Below, one piece after another: positions 1 through 13,035 of a stretch of 64,000 nt of DNA. Each line of letters opens with the position of its first letter. Position 1 is the stretch's first letter. The notes under the pieces are model-generated. The model had not been told where the DNA came from and made no database searches. It saw nothing but the letters and a program-made list of their open reading frames with translations. The stretch is from contig CM057129.1 in NCBI GenBank assembly GCA_029964075.1, positions 11,275,430 through 11,339,429 of the forward strand, in the 5' to 3' direction. Source of the stretch: Patiria pectinifera. Its lineage: Eukaryota; Echinodermata; Asteroidea; Valvatida; Asterinidae. Both the position numbers and the translations under genes were made by a program.

Positions 1-619
1 AACGATTTTTAATTCTGAGATAACACTTGATGTTCATCCAGCTACTTTATAGTAGCTTAGTGACCTGATTTCATTGTGACGCACAGTTTGATACAAACAA
101 GGGGGTATTTTAATTGAACACAACAAGCACATAGGTCGAGGGTACGGAGTCCTGGATGTGCCATCCGAATTGTAGCGATCCTGTACTGATAACATTTTAT
201 TATGTTTTAAGATGGCGATACACATGACATAATTATGAAATGATGACGGCATCTAGATTAAATGATTTCGACACACTGTTATTATTCATCAGGGAATGAG
301 GTCATCTTGAAAGTGGCATGTCGACATCCTGAGAACTCTATCACGGGATCAACGGCTTTTGAAAGCATTCCGACACTCTGAGATAATTCATCACAGGATG
401 TCGACACATCTTGATGGTAAGATGTCGATAACCTGGGGGTAGGCCCGGATTATCCTATAGGCACGGTAGGCACTGTGCCTAGGGCCTACGAAAAATTCGG
501 GAGCCAACGAAAAATTCGGGGGCCTACGAAAACGCCGCACCCATGCTGAAATGTGTATCCTTGTAGAGACATCTCTTTGTTCAGTGTGTCATAAAACACC
601 CACACCCAATTAAGTGTGT

Positions 620-800
620 ATTAATTTTTGCCTGCAATCTGAGACCCCCTATTGTCCCTTTTTTGTTTGCACCTTAACTTTTTAGGAAGACCTCCCATAT
701 GTTTTGTACACGATCGCCAAATTGGGAACCGTTGGGAATTGGGGACCCTATTGTCCTCTATTATTCAACGTCCCCTAATGAATGTAGAAACAAACTCACC
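620..800 (+). repeat. Dispersed repeat, copy 1
   Basis: It matches 28663-28845 almost base for base over long stretches, for example ACCCCCTATTGTCCC, GGAAGACCTCCCATATGTTT and AGAAACAAACTCAC. The element is unclassified. Confidence 0.75.
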
Positions 801-1755
801 CCACCCACGTTTGTTTACGGTGTAAATCGAGGATTTTCTATTGTTCCTCTTCCTCGTTCTGCACGCAGAGACGTTTTAGGGTCTCTGTCCGAATTTTGTG
901 CCTTAACTTTTTAGGAATAACTTTTTTTCCGATCAGTAGTTTCGTAAGCGTTTGATTCGAGTATAAATTTGCCCTTTTCTTTTCTTTGTATCAATATGGT
1001 GTTTTTAGTAAGGCGGCAGAACGCTATACCCAAATTTAAAGCCAATTAGCTAAACTTGTTTAATGACACTCATTCAAATGGCCTTGTATTGTCGACCGTA
1101 ATTTGAAAAACTGACTCTCCATGGCAAACTCTTGGTGGCGCACTGCATTGTGAATCGCCCGAATTGTATGATTTTGGTGATCCCCAAATCCCCCCTCCCC
1201 AACCCCCCCCCCCTCGATGGCACAGATTTACGCCACTGGACGTCATTGCACTCGCGTGGTCACGATTCTAATCATGCCACCGGCTGACGTTAATGTGACA
1301 TAGTTTGCTCATGAAAGGATCGAGACCGCCTCGCGCCGCGGCGAAAATCGCTCGACGTCCATGTCCAAATGCGGAGGTGTCGGGTGTCAGGTCGGACGTC
1401 GGACGGTTCGTCTGATTTTCCCGTACGGACCAGCGATCCTTTTTTCTTTTTTGTGACTGCATTTGCGCATTCGAATTTGCCGCCGTGTGCTTTTCATGTT
1501 GGCCGCCGCCGCCCCTGTGATTTCTTTTCTGCGCGTGTCTAGACTGTGCGCGTCAGCGACTTCGCGGCTTCGTTTCGTTTACGTGTTCTACGTGGCCGTT
1601 CTGCAAAAGCGTTGGTGTTCGGTGACCTTGGGGTGAAGCGGGTAAAATTGGTTTATATTTGGTGGTTGGGCCAAGGCGCCTAATTCTTTCATATACTTCG
1701 CTGCCCGCCCGCGCGCCGACTGCAACGAATACTCAGAAGGATCTACACATTAAGT

Positions 1756-2010
1756 ATGCCTTTGCGGTCTGACCAAATCGAAAGTCTTCTGGCTAGTGCA
1801 AAACTGTCGCTATGCCAACTGTTGTTGGCAACGCGTACTGCAGCTGCCTCACACCCTGGAAAACGAGGAGGTTGGGGCTATTTGAAGCGCTTCTTTGAAG
1901 CGCAAACGTATGACGTCGCGTGTGCTGTTGCTGTTGCTTCCATAATACAGCCCATGCTTCCACCACCCACGCTGAAGGCGTTGAGTTCGCTGCCCGCCGC
2001 GTATAATTAA
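1756..2010 (+). CDS. Unrecognised 84-codon ORF in a CpG-rich stretch
   Basis: An ATG-to-TAA frame encodes a small protein with an Ala/Leu-rich start, a short KRFFEAQTYD stretch and a Pro/Leu-rich end. The flanking 1.3-2.0 kb is richer in G+C and CpG than the surrounding AT-rich DNA, as at a promoter or first exon. No family is recognised, no splice partner was found, and the length is compatible with chance. It is listed because base composition changes here. Confidence 0.2.
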   Translation: MPLRSDQIESLLASAKLSLCQLLLATRTAAASHPGKRGGWGYLKRFFEAQTYDVACAVAVASIIQPMLPPPTLKALSSLPAAYN

Positions 2011-3376
2011 TTGTCGTGTTATATATTTCGGGGCCTGTTTGGGGTCAACGAGAATCGATGCATTGCTGCTTCAAACATCGCGATCTTAAACGCAGTCAAA
2101 AAAAAACGAACGAAAAAAAGACCCGGCGCGGAAGACACCCACATTTTTCCACGGACGACGTGAAGCGGCGGTCTCCCCTTTTCAGAAGCAAGCATTTTCT
2201 CGGAGGAAGAAAACTTGCTGTTTATAGATGGTTGTGACAACTACCATAAAAAATAAAAGTTTTTTTTTTTCCGGTCTCGCAAGGTGTAAGAAAAGTAATG
2301 TCAAGTTCAGTTCGTTAGTTTCCAAAAGACTCCAATACTGAAACATAATTATGACCTTCCTCCATGATTCAGACCGTTTGTAATTTTTTTCACTCAACAT
2401 TTCATTTTCCACATGACACCTTCTTTATTTATTTTATTATTTAAACAGCCCTTGCCCTGTGTGTACTACAGTCTTTTCACTACGTCTTCCAAATGCGACT
2501 GACTGCCTCACAAAAGCCAATTTAACAGACCAACAGCAGCATTGACACACATGCCACATACGTATTATCAATCACGTCATCGACCCCCCCCCACACACAC
2601 ATTTTGAGGCGGGGCATTGTTTGGTGTCCCCCTTTTTTCCCCGAATAAAAATATTGTGGCTTGCAACAATAATGATTCTATTGCTCAGAATACATGCTTT
2701 GATTCAATTACTCCAAACAAAAAAAAAAAAGATGATCTTTGGTTTTAGTGGTCAGAAATTGCCTAAGATCACACCACAGAAATTGCTTTTCTATTACTGC
2801 ATGTCTCCCCAACTATATCCCCCATTTACATTTAACTCCCCACATTTTCATCCCCAACACTACGCCCTACCCGATCTATGATCGGGTAAATCAGCTTGTT
2901 GTATTATAATGGCGTCATTACCTAGACTTAGCGTATGTACAAGAAAAGATGAATTTTCCCAAGGATGAATTTTAGCTGAGGGATCTGAATTAGACTCAGA
3001 CAAACAAACTTCCCTCGTAAATATTTGTAAACGGGTCAGTAGTTTGATATAAATATAATGAGGTAAGGGAAACTTGCTAGAATTTCTCTCAATCAGCGCG
3101 ACATGTCAGTGCCGGCCGAAATTAAAGACGCGCAACGCGAAACAATTGATGAGACAGAATAAGGACGAGCTTGGTAAGGTTAATTGTTCATAGTGACTCT
3201 GAATAGCCAACTGCTCGGTACATAAGAATGATTGTAGAAAAGAGTTACGTAACAGCATTCATGTGTATAGCGTGATGCTGATGCATCTTTCGTGCAGCTA
3301 TGAAACACAAAGTAACTCTCCCACGGCGGAAATAAAGATTATGTTTTAAACGCGAAGAGAGAAGCAATTACTAAAA

Positions 3377-3440
3377 CAGCCTAGTTGTTAAGCTGTCTGA
3401 CAGCGGACCCCGGGGTTAGGGGTTCGAACCCGCTTGGTGT
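3377..3440 (+). repeat. tRNA-derived SINE head
   Basis: GCCTAGTTGTTAAGC resembles an A box and GGTTCGAACCC (3421-3431) is a perfect B box at the right spacing. No clean acceptor stem is formed, so a SINE or tRNA relic is more likely than a working tRNA. Confidence 0.5.
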
Positions 3441-4596
3441 CATTTTTTGGTTTTCGATGCCCGCGGTTCTGTCATTTAAGAGTATTAATTTCCCGTAGTC
3501 ATTTACCAACAGCAGTTAGCTCGGTCGGTCGGTAAGCTGACTCACAAGTTGGGACTGTCTGCGAAGTCCAGGTTGGCGTCTGCGTATAGGTACGGGGTTC
3601 TTTTGCTGACTCGGCAGCAAGGCTTAGGGTGCCACCTCGTTTCCTCCCTTTATGGTGCCTGACTTTCGAGTTACATGGATGGACAGGGAAGGAGGTGTGG
3701 TGGGCCGGGTACCGAGACCCAGAAGAGTTCTATATGGAAGTCGGTAAGGGGCTCATTGAGTTAGGGTCATAAGTCCGACTCCTGAAGACTTGGCCATCGC
3801 CACATAACTTTTTGTTTTATTTTCTTTCTTTTCTATTGGAGGACAACTGCAAGAATGATTAATTTGTTATATTGAGAGCTTGTACTGTAATCGTTCGAAA
3901 TTAATTTGTAAAATTGCTCGAAAATACAAAATTCAATCCAGCCATAATTGTTTCATTTCATTGTCGCAAAACTGCATGTACATGTTCAGTACCTTTGCGC
4001 ATACCTTGTTCAGGCCTGTTCCCTAATCCCAGACAGCAGGGGGGGGGGGTCTTTAAATCCTATAGTGGAATTTTTTATATGCGAGCGCGAAGCCCTAAAG
4101 GCCCGGGGTCAGGGGATGCTTAAGAGCCCTGGGAAATGTTTGGATTGCAGATGCTCTGTGGCGCAAATATCAAAATTGTAGCTTGACTCTCTATCGAAAT
4201 ATGCCCTCGTTATTTTGAGTCGTCACTAATAAGAATCAGCTCAATTCGTGACTGTGCGAGCGAGCACGTGCTTGTGTTTTGCACAGCTGTAGCTGTCAAC
4301 CCTCTTATATGAAGCGACTTCGCGCGGCAGCTTGTGCCGACATGACAGAATGTACAATCTTTTGCCATGGGTTTCAGAATCTTATTTTAGCTATGCGGAG
4401 TTTTAAGCAGCGGTGTTTAATATTTACATTCCCCACTTTGTTCTTATTCCCTCTTCCTTTCCCCTTCCTTCTCCATTCTTCGGAACACTGGTGCCTAGGG
4501 CTATACGAAACACTTAATCCGGGCCTGCATTTATAGGGCCCCAATTTCATCCAAATTCAACGGAACTACAAGCTCACAGTCTTGTGCACGGCTTTC

Positions 4597-4932
4597 TACG
4601 GAAGCGTATTTAGGACATGACCGAAAATATTTTTTTAGGCCCACGGATTACTATTTCGCCCGGGCGGATTAGCATTTCGCCCGGGCGGATTACTTTTCCG
4701 CCCGGGCGGATTACTATTCCGCCTGGGCGGATAACTAATTCGCCCGGGCAGACTACTAATTCGCCCGGGCAGATTGCTAATTCTCCCGGCCGGGCAGACT
4801 ACTAATTCGCCCGGGCGAATTAGTAATCCGCCCGGGCGAAATAGTAATTCGCCCGGGCGAAATAGTAATCCGCCCGGGCGAAGAAGTGGGCCTAAAATAT
4901 ATTTTCGGTCATGTCCTAAATACGCTTCCGTA
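4597..4932. mobile_element. Foldback element with 47-48 bp inverted ends and a GC-rich palindromic minisatellite inside
   Basis: Left end 4597-4644 (TACGGAAGCGTATTTAGGAC and onward) recurs inverted at 4886-4932. Between them about a dozen units of roughly 20 bp contain the self-complementary core CGCCCGGGCG, alternating with AT-rich spacers such as GATTACTATT. The spacers flip orientation near 4810, so the array itself is an inverted repeat and the whole 336 bp can fold into one hairpin. Confidence 0.85.
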
Positions 4933-6488
4933 AAATACACTTCCGTAGCTTTCACCCATATTTTTTTTATAAACCCCCTAGTTCATGGCCCACAGTATGC
5001 TCAAATACTGAAGATTTTGAGGGCATGCAAATCGTGATTTGGCCGGCGTAGGCAATTTCGGACCGATTTACTGGTACTCTGCACCCATAAAGTCTGTCGT
5101 TCTGAAGCACGGTGCCAACCGTGGGCGTCGATCGGTGTGGTACGGGGGACATGTCGCCCCCCCCCCCCCGGGTATTTTTGAATAAACATTTATTGGCTAC
5201 AGCTCAGAATAGCAGATTAAATGACTTCAAACTCGAATATGATGTTAAAAATTGTGATCTTTTGCTCAAAACAAAAATTAGTTAAAGTGGTCAGAAGTTG
5301 CCGCAGATCGCACCACGGAGCATCTAGTATCCATTTTTTTTCTGGCGACCTTAAGCGGGCCCCGTGCCGTTAGGCTTTGCACTCTCATTAGTTCTGATGA
5401 AGATACACATAACATTGTATGTAACACCCCCCCCCCCATACACACACACTTTTGAGAAGCGATTGGCGCCCTTGGTGCCAACAGGCTTTCAGAGTTAGAA
5501 CCTGTTTGCCCTGGCTTGATTTGTACAGTGCTTTGTACTTTAAAAGCTTGATTTTTGTGACGGTGCCTAGGGTGGAGTGGGGCATACGGAACACATGGTG
5601 CCTAGGGCCTTTCTTTCGACGGATACGCATTTCTTAATCTAAGATGTCCACACGCATTCTAAGGATTATTTATCACGATATGATGACATCTCATAGTGCT
5701 TACCTCGGAACGGCATCTTGTGAGAAGTAGGTCGACATTACGAAATGATAAACTGTTAACACGTGTTCTTGCTTCAACATAAAAACATGCAAGTATAATT
5801 ATGTGACCCTGGTTGTTAAGAGTCGAAAAGTGGGAAGAGGACTCGGCAATTTGGTTTCTGTTTTATGCTGGTTTATTCTGGATAAACGGGAAAAGGAAAG
5901 CAAATGATGACATGGTCTTTCCTCGTCTCTGGTCAACATTGCAATGACAATTAATATTTACAAACACATAATTAAATGGAATAAACATGAAATAAGAGTG
6001 CAAACTATCTGCATCTATATTATTTCTAGGAAACACATCACTATTAAGTTAACGATAAGATTAAAGAAAATGGAAAATGGCGGCTTGGGGTGGTTTCCCG
6101 CCAAACCGTATCTTACGGCCGCCATCTTGGAAAATTACGGTTTTTACTGAAAAATAGCATCAAAATCCAAGATAATGAAACAAAATACTGAAACTACTCG
6201 TTCCACAAGATCAACAAGATAATGCAATAATAATTTACAGTAAATCTAGACTGATTGAGGTTAAGAATAATTCAAAACTGAAAATAAGCGGGAACATGCT
6301 CACATGAATCTGTGCTTCGAAAGAGCAACACTTACAAGCAGAATCATTCAGGAAATCACATGTATACATCTACATAACATTCCAGATGGCATGTCTATCC
6401 TCAAAATACCAGCCGTAGTAACTTATGTCAAGGTGTCGACATCCTATACTTTAATTATTTCGTCTTACCTTCGTACTAATGAGGATGC

Positions 6489-6611
6489 ATAGGCGTAGCC
6501 AGCGGGAGGGTGGGGTGGAGGGTGGGATTGGGGGTGGGTATCCCCCCTCGGATGTAAGTGCCCTTTTCAAGAAATGTTTACCCCAATAAAAATGACGTTG
6601 CTACGCCCGTG
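6489..6611. mobile_element. Short MITE with GGCGTAGC / GCTACGCC ends
   Basis: TAGGCGTAGCCAGCGGGAGG at the left is answered by TTGCTACGCCCGTGG at the right, enclosing a G-rich then C-rich core of about 120 bp. Its lack of coding capacity suggests a non-autonomous DNA transposon. Confidence 0.55.
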
Positions 6612-8156
6612 GGATGAAGACATCGCATTGAAAAAAAGCCGACATCGTGAAAAAAGAATACATCCATAAACTACGTCATGAGCTCCACACGGATGACATC
6701 AAACAGCCATATGCATGACTGAATGCGAGCGATGTAAAGACGCCTTTCCTGTGTATTGGAAATATCGTATTTGTTGATGTAATATCTTAACTTAATTCTT
6801 TATAATGAAATTATTTTAACAGATTGTAACAATGTAATATTTGAACTTTAGCATGTAAAGTTACGTCAATAAGCTTAGATTCGCATTTCTACCCCAAAAT
6901 GGCGTCTTTACCGCGGCAGCCTCACTCGTTCAAAGAAACCTGCCCGTTCGTCGGTAATACTCTGCATTGCTTTAATCGCTGCGGCTCGAACGTTTTTATT
7001 CGGAACGTTTGAACGTCTTCATTCAGAAATCAAAAAAGGTGGTTGTCCACCAGTGACATATAAACGATGCGTGTTTGCGTGAATGGAGAGCAAAGGGCCA
7101 GCGGGCACCCCCGAAACTCGCCATGCGTGGCGTTTGATTGAATGCTGCTTCCAGTAAAACAACCAATTTACCCATGCCGATAGTTATCAGGGGAAAAACA
7201 ATTTGATTGTTGGAAAAAAATCTTGATTGCAGTGCGCAGTGTGCTGCCGGCAACATCTGAAAATGTCAAAATGTGTTGCGGCATTTAGGCAAACAGTATT
7301 CGGGTATATAAGAGCTGCGGCAAAAAGAACACATGTGCCCAATCTCTCGAATAATGCGGGGGTGAAAGTTGTGGGTCCATGCAAAGGCGGTTGTTTACCC
7401 TCCCCTCCCAGCCCCCCTCCCCCCCCCCCGCCTCGCCCCAAAAGCATAACTTCAGTTTACTCAGTTTACCCCCTCCCCAAAAGGACTTATTAAGTACAAT
7501 CTGCGATTTTTACGTCATTTAGAGAACAGTTTCCTAAATATTGAAATCGGGTCTATGACAAGTTCATGCATGACTCCCGTGACTTTGCCATGTACTATCT
7601 GGAAGGAGTAGTGTTTTGAGTTTAAAAAAAAAGCAGGTTTTTACCCCCAGGACCCCATGATGACCTTTGACCCCAATTTGGTCATGTGACATGTTGAGGC
7701 TGGGCTACTGATACTTTCGACAAAGTTTGGTTGAAATCGGCCAAAATATGTAGGAGCAATACACAATGTCAAAGTTTGTTACTTACTAACTAACTAACTA
7801 ACGGGGAGACATGATGATTTGTTGAGCAGCTATCCGGCAGCTAAAAAAATGTAACTCCACAAAATCCCCCAAACCGAAAAGCGGGGTTAACCATTGCCTG
7901 ATGATTTCTCAAATAATCATTTCTGTTGAATCTATGAAACCTTTGCAGCCTGGAAGTATGTCATCTTGAGAAGAAATCGTAAGAGAAAGATATGGTATCG
8001 ATAAGTGCTAAAATAAAGGAATGCAGATACCTCAACATTTTCTGACTTTTTACGGAGTCTCCAGGCCAAAGAGACTCCGATGCTAACGACTGAGAGCACC
8101 CATTATGCAAAGTAGTTTGACATTTTCACGTGAACGTACCTCGAATTCGTTCACTC

Positions 8157-8345
8157 AGAGATCGAATTCATCTTATATATAAATCATTTAGACAAATTTG
8201 ATTTCTGAATACCGTGTTTGGCGTAGGTATGACGAAATCGAATATCCCGAGACAAAAACGAGTGCTCATTGTTTGAATTTGCTTGAACCGAATTTGAAAT
8301 TGTCTGACAAAAGACGAAATTAAACATAAGAAGTGCACTAAATCA
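8157..8345 (+). repeat. Dispersed repeat, copy 1 (left part)
   Basis: It is homologous to 23797-23990, sharing for example TAAATCATTTAGAC, TTTGAATTTGCTTGAAC and AAGTGCACTAAATC. This copy is interrupted at its right end by a MITE. Confidence 0.8.
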
Positions 8346-8619
8346 ATTAGGCCATCAGCCTGGGGGTTTGGTCAGTATCAAATCAGGGCATAAATGATTA
8401 TAGTGCGCATGCGCAAGGTATACCGCCCCTAGAGTGGTAACAAGCATTTTGATGGCCATTTTGGGAAAAAAGGTGATAACACCCAAATGGCCATCGCTGC
8501 AATGCTGTCACATATTTTCCAATTCTGGAGGTGTATACCTTGCCAAAAATCGCTATGACGATTATTCCCCTCATTTGATACCGGTGGCCAAAATTTTGGA
8601 CCGAGGCTGATGGCCTAAA
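8346..8619. mobile_element. MITE inserted into a dispersed repeat
   Basis: The ends TTAGGCCATCAGCCT and AGGCTGATGGCCTAA are exact inverted repeats of 15 bp, 274 bp apart outside to outside. The homologous locus near 23985-23995 runs straight through without it, providing a natural empty site. Confidence 0.8.
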
Positions 8620-8635
8620 TGTTGATTGATGAATT

Positions 8636-8920
8636 TGAATATTAGAAACGGTAAATTCGAATGACAAACGTTTTAAAATAGCCAGGGAAACCTCTACATA
8701 CTAAATTGGTTTTGGTAAAAGCGTGTTAATTTTTTCTCTGACGAAATTGAATATTAGAAACGGTAAATTCGAATGACAAACGTTTTAAAATAGCCGGGGA
8801 AACTTCTTTACACGAAATTGATTTTGGTAAAAGCGTGTGAAAGGTTTTTTCTCGGACAAAATTGAATGTTAGAGTTGGTGAATTTGAATGAAAAAGGTTT
8901 TAAAATAGCCGGGAAAAGCC
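8636..8920 (+). repeat. Three tandem units of about 110 bp
   Basis: Each unit carries GAATATTAGAAACGGTAAAT (or a close variant), ATGACAAACGTTTTAAAATA and GCCGGGGAAAC. Single copies recur at 16690-16775 and 23995-24055, and an inverted one near 23605-23680. Confidence 0.75.
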
Positions 8921-9705
8921 CATAGAGGAAATGTGAGCCCACGAAATGCCCGGAGGAGGAAGATTTTCCAGCGTAAGTGACAAACTTAACATTTTATGGT
9001 TCGAGAAAAGGATAAAAAAAAATGAGGGAAGGGGATGGGGGAGAGAAGCAAAGGAAATGTTCGCCTCCATTTTGCCGAGGGAGGGGATTGTTTTCGTTTT
9101 TAACACCTCTGGAAATCGAAGAAAAAGTCAGGATAAGGCTGGCACTGTTCATGCCTCCAGTACATGGCACATAATCCCTTCTGACGCAATCACACCGTTA
9201 TGAATGACTTCCGTGCCGAGGGGGCTCGCACAAATACGACCGTCGACAGATCTCATGAATAATTAAACGGAACAATGGCACATGGTGAGACAGTGACTGG
9301 CCGTAGCTTCCAATGAAAAAAAAAATGACACCCCTCAAAAAACAGTACTGGGAAACCATCTGCGCAGCATACACTGACAAGTTAAACCACCCAGAAACTC
9401 TTTCAGTATTTCCAAAGTCGGACGGCAAAATTGTCCTATCGGTGACCGGCCGAGGGTTGTTTATTTGAAAAGCATACGGGTATGCACTGAAATGTTGAAT
9501 CGTCCTGAAACCTCATCAGAATATCACACTAAATTTCCATGTAACTTGGATTTGCAAGGTTTTAAAATCATGACGTTTTCAGACCGGAAATTATGGTATG
9601 GAGAATATGAAAATGATGTTCGTATCACAGATAATGATATCCGGTACAATGTTGATATTTGGAGTCAAAATGCAAACACTGATTCTCAAAACACAGATAT
9701 TTGTA

Positions 9706-9785
9706 GCGCCTTGAGTACCTAATTGAGGGTAGATAGGCGTGCGCTGTATAAGACTCCGGTAGTATTATTATTGTTATTATTAAAT
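9706..9785 (+). repeat. SINE-type tail ending in TTA repeats
   Basis: AGCGCCTTGAGTACCTAATT, then CGCTGTATAAGACTCC and a TTATTA run. The same tail occurs inverted at about 37870-37950. Confidence 0.55.
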
Positions 9786-10680
9786 ATTACTGACAATATT
9801 ACGTGACTTAAAAACTAAAAATTGGGCCACGATATAGCCACGATTTCCTAAATATATCGAAAACTGTAAGTTGGAAAGGCCTTCCTGTTGATGATGATGA
9901 TGATGATGATGATCATATAGTGAGCTCCTATCATTAATAATGCATTCACTCCCAGAAAATACACAAAGAGAGCACGAACCATTAACTGCTCGCTTCCTGC
10001 CGTAGCTTCTCGCCCAAATGTCAATTGAGCATCAATGAAAAGGAATTGATTAATTAATCCATTAACAGTTGTATAGTTCTCTGAAGCGTAAAGCCAACCG
10101 AAAATTTCAAAAGCGGCCTTTTTCCTGAAAATTTTTTCGTCGTACTTTTTTTTTTTCATGGCAGAGTACGCGTAACCCTTGGTGTAACCAGGTTGATACG
10201 CACCAACGGCGGCGTTGTCTAGTCGGGATTACGAAAGAACACTGGCGTCACCTGAACAATTGCGATTCGGGCATTGCAATGTTGGCATTTGAAATGAACG
10301 CTTGTTTCTGGGAGTCTGTAGGCCTTTTTAGTAGTGGAAAATGTGTATCAAATGTGTATTTCGAACGAATTTTGAACCGACCTATTACTTTCTGTTCTTC
10401 TTTTTTTCTCTTGTAATTCTCCCTCTTGGTAAGGGTCTGGCAGAAGGTGGAGGTCGACGTTTATCGACATTTTAATTAAACTCGAATATTATTTTCAATA
10501 TCTGATTGAATTTTTTTTTTACTAAAAAGCTCGTGGACTTTTGAGAGGATTGTTTTTTACGGGATTGAAAATCATTTCTTTAGAGTTTAGGCTCATTCCT
10601 CGACTGTTAAGTTCAATCATAGCCTGTTGATTCACATATGCATATATAGTAAAGACTTGAGATAAAAAGTATTCAGTGGG

Positions 10681-10930
10681 GAATGTCAAAAACAAAGAAT
10701 CATGATGACGTCATCGCTCAAAAGGACGTCCTCTATCGGCACATCAAAACAGTTAACCTTTTTAAAATTCAAAACCATTTGTTACAATTTTACCAAATTG
10801 CAAGGTTCTGAATGTCAAAATCAAAAACAGCATGATGACGTCATCGTAAAAAGGACGTCCTCTAGCGGCACATCAAAACAGATAAACCTCTTTTTTTTCT
10901 AAATTAAAAATTATTAGTCACAATTTTACC
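10681..10930 (+). repeat. 130-bp tandem duplication with CRE-like TGACGTCA
   Basis: Two units share CATGATGACGTCATCG, AAAGGACGTCCTCTA and CGGCACATCAAAACAG. The palindrome TGACGTCA is at 10706-10713 and 10836-10843. The flanks are related to 9530-9655 and 10960-11120. Confidence 0.8.
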
Positions 10931-12133
10931 AAATTGCCCCCTATATTCTCTTGGCAACCACAAATGAGTTTGCAAGGTTTCAGAATCATGATGTCATCGG
11001 AAGAGATTGGAAGATGTAGGGAGAATTTGATAATGATTTTCTTGTTCTTTTTCATTCAAATCCATCATTTGAGAACGCGTTTAATGACCATGTTCGTAGC
11101 ACAGATTATGATATCCGGCATGTGTTAAGGCCGATAAGCTGCTTAATCTGACCTAAGTTAGCAAGAGTATACATTACCGAATGTTTACGCGATGTCATGC
11201 TCAGCCGTATACGCAAGCATAAAATAGCCCATGTATCCAATCCGCATTACTTTTTCTTTACAAATCCGTCAAAAAGAATATAGGCCTACCAAATTTATGT
11301 TTCAATTACTATTTGTTTATTTTTTAAGAAAACATCATTTGGGATGAATGTGGACTTCAGTGAAATTTACTTGGCGTCTGGGATTTTTCCCCACTTGGTG
11401 ATCGTTGCAGCAAGCAGAACCCAACTGCACGTGCATAGATGCAGCTTCGTAGCATGTTACAGGGAGACACACCAGAAAAGGTAAACGTTTTAAATCAACA
11501 TAGAGGCAACATTATTACTAATACCTTTCAATAATGGAATAAGATTTGTACTATCATATGGCATATACGCCAGGCTTTGTTAACTTAACGGACGAGAGGA
11601 AACTGGTGACTCAATGATATAGGATTATGAACCTAATATGTTCTGCTTCAAATTAGAACACCTCAGCTTTTTTGACTTCACTTTTTTTCACGTGTCGGTC
11701 TTCGATTACGCGAGACGAAGTTAGCAGCGTGGGAAGACGATACATCTGCCACCGTTGTTTGTAGGCGCTTTCCCCCCGCCGCCTCCCCGCCTAGTCATGC
11801 TGGAGATGCGATCCCTCTCGGGAAAACGCCGGAGACAAAGCCAAGTTTGGAGAGTAAAGGAATCCGGTGGATATGCAGAAACCGTTTTGTCAGGGGAAAT
11901 ATCGAGGATCAGGAAGCCAGACATTGATCAATGATGAAGTTGAATCACTAAACCAGGGACGGACGAATTGGTATTATGGTGAACTATAAGTTCTTGGCTC
12001 AACCTTTTTTCATACATTCATATCTCCATGTAACAAACAGACCTGACAGATTTATATAGAGTCAAGAATATTGGCTATAGCCGAAATGTCTAGAGGGTGC
12101 TGTAAGATTGGGGTTCTTTAATTGTAGTCCTAG

Positions 12134-12671
12134 TTAAAGGGAATGTACAACATTTGCTTTTGCTGCAATTTTCAGAAATAAATGGATTTGGAGGATTAGT
12201 ATGTTATATTAAATATTGTTACACTGACTTATTTCACGTTGTGGGTTCGTAGATGCTTGAAAAGCCAAGAAAACCAATCATATTCTTGTAGTCTGCTTCC
12301 CTGACGCCACTTAAGATGAACCGTAGCAATTTATAGACTTATAATTAGTGGGGAATTGTCAGATCATGAGAATCCGTCTAGCAGGCTTGTGGTCTTCAAA
12401 GGTGTGTAATCAATTGCAAAGAAAACGCAGACGAACTTAAAATGAAAAATTAAGAACACTTTTTGAGAAGAAAAAAAAACAGTTTGCTCCAACGCTGGTC
12501 GGCCGACCAGCGTTGGAAAAATACACTTTTTCTTGAAAAGTCAGCACACCAGGAGCCGCAACTTTAAAGGATGCTTTTAGGCTGTTATTCCCTAACAATC
12601 CAGTGAGATATTTCGTGATAATTTTATCATTTCGTTTTTTGATGTTTGCAAATGTTGTATCTTCCCTTTAA
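12134..12671 (+). mobile_element. TTAA-flanked MITE, family A, copy 1 (long form)
   Basis: It starts TTAAAGGGAATGTACAACAT and ends, inverted, with TTGTATCTTCCCTTTAA, with TTAA at both edges. An internal perfect palindrome of 28 bp lies at 12489-12516 (arm CCAACGCTGG, core TCGGCCGA). There is no coding capacity. Confidence 0.85.
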
Positions 12672-12744
12672 AAGATCGCAGCGAGGAGATTGGCAATAAA
12701 ATAAATACGTGACTAAATAGCTATAATAGTACTCTTTCTTCAGA

Positions 12745-13035
12745 TACATGTTAACAGTTAACATAACAGATGACAAAACTGTTAACGTAACGGTTAACAT
12801 CACATATAACATAGGAGCTAATGACACAGTTAACATAACAGTTAACGTAACAATTACTATAACAGTTAACATAACAGTTAAGATATCAGTTAAAATAACA
12901 GTTTGCAAAACAGTTAGGACAACATACAACAGCTTAACATAACAACTAAGAAAACATTAACATTACAGTTTGCATAACAGTTAACATAGCATGTAACAAC
13001 AGTTAACATAACATTAAACCTTACAGTTACATTAG
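12745..13035. repeat. GTTAACATAACA satellite
   Basis: Degenerate 6- and 12-base units of GTTAAC and ATAACA repeat for nearly 300 bp. Both strands stay open in some frames only because of the repeat. Confidence 0.85.

Larger units (their letters stand above)
1..4596. other. Repeat-rich intergenic stretch, no convincing gene
   Basis: The stretch holds copies of dispersed families: a CCCGGATTATCC / GTGCCTAGGGCCT repeat near 445-540 with relatives near 4480 and 5450-5620, a segment at 620-800 matching 28663-28845, and poly-C near 1200. Apart from the weak ORF at 1756, nothing looks coding. Confidence 0.6.
4933..12133. other. Intergenic stretch of repeats, no gene recognised
   Basis: Apart from the elements listed separately, this is AT-rich DNA with short microsatellites: poly-C near 5160, 5430 and 7420, ACTA repeats near 7785-7802, and a GAT repeat at 9892-9913. 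No splice-bounded conserved coding block was seen on either strand. Confidence 0.55.

Noticed and set aside
12748-12942. Thr/Val-rich ORF
   Set aside because: It is the GTTAACATAACA satellite read in frame.
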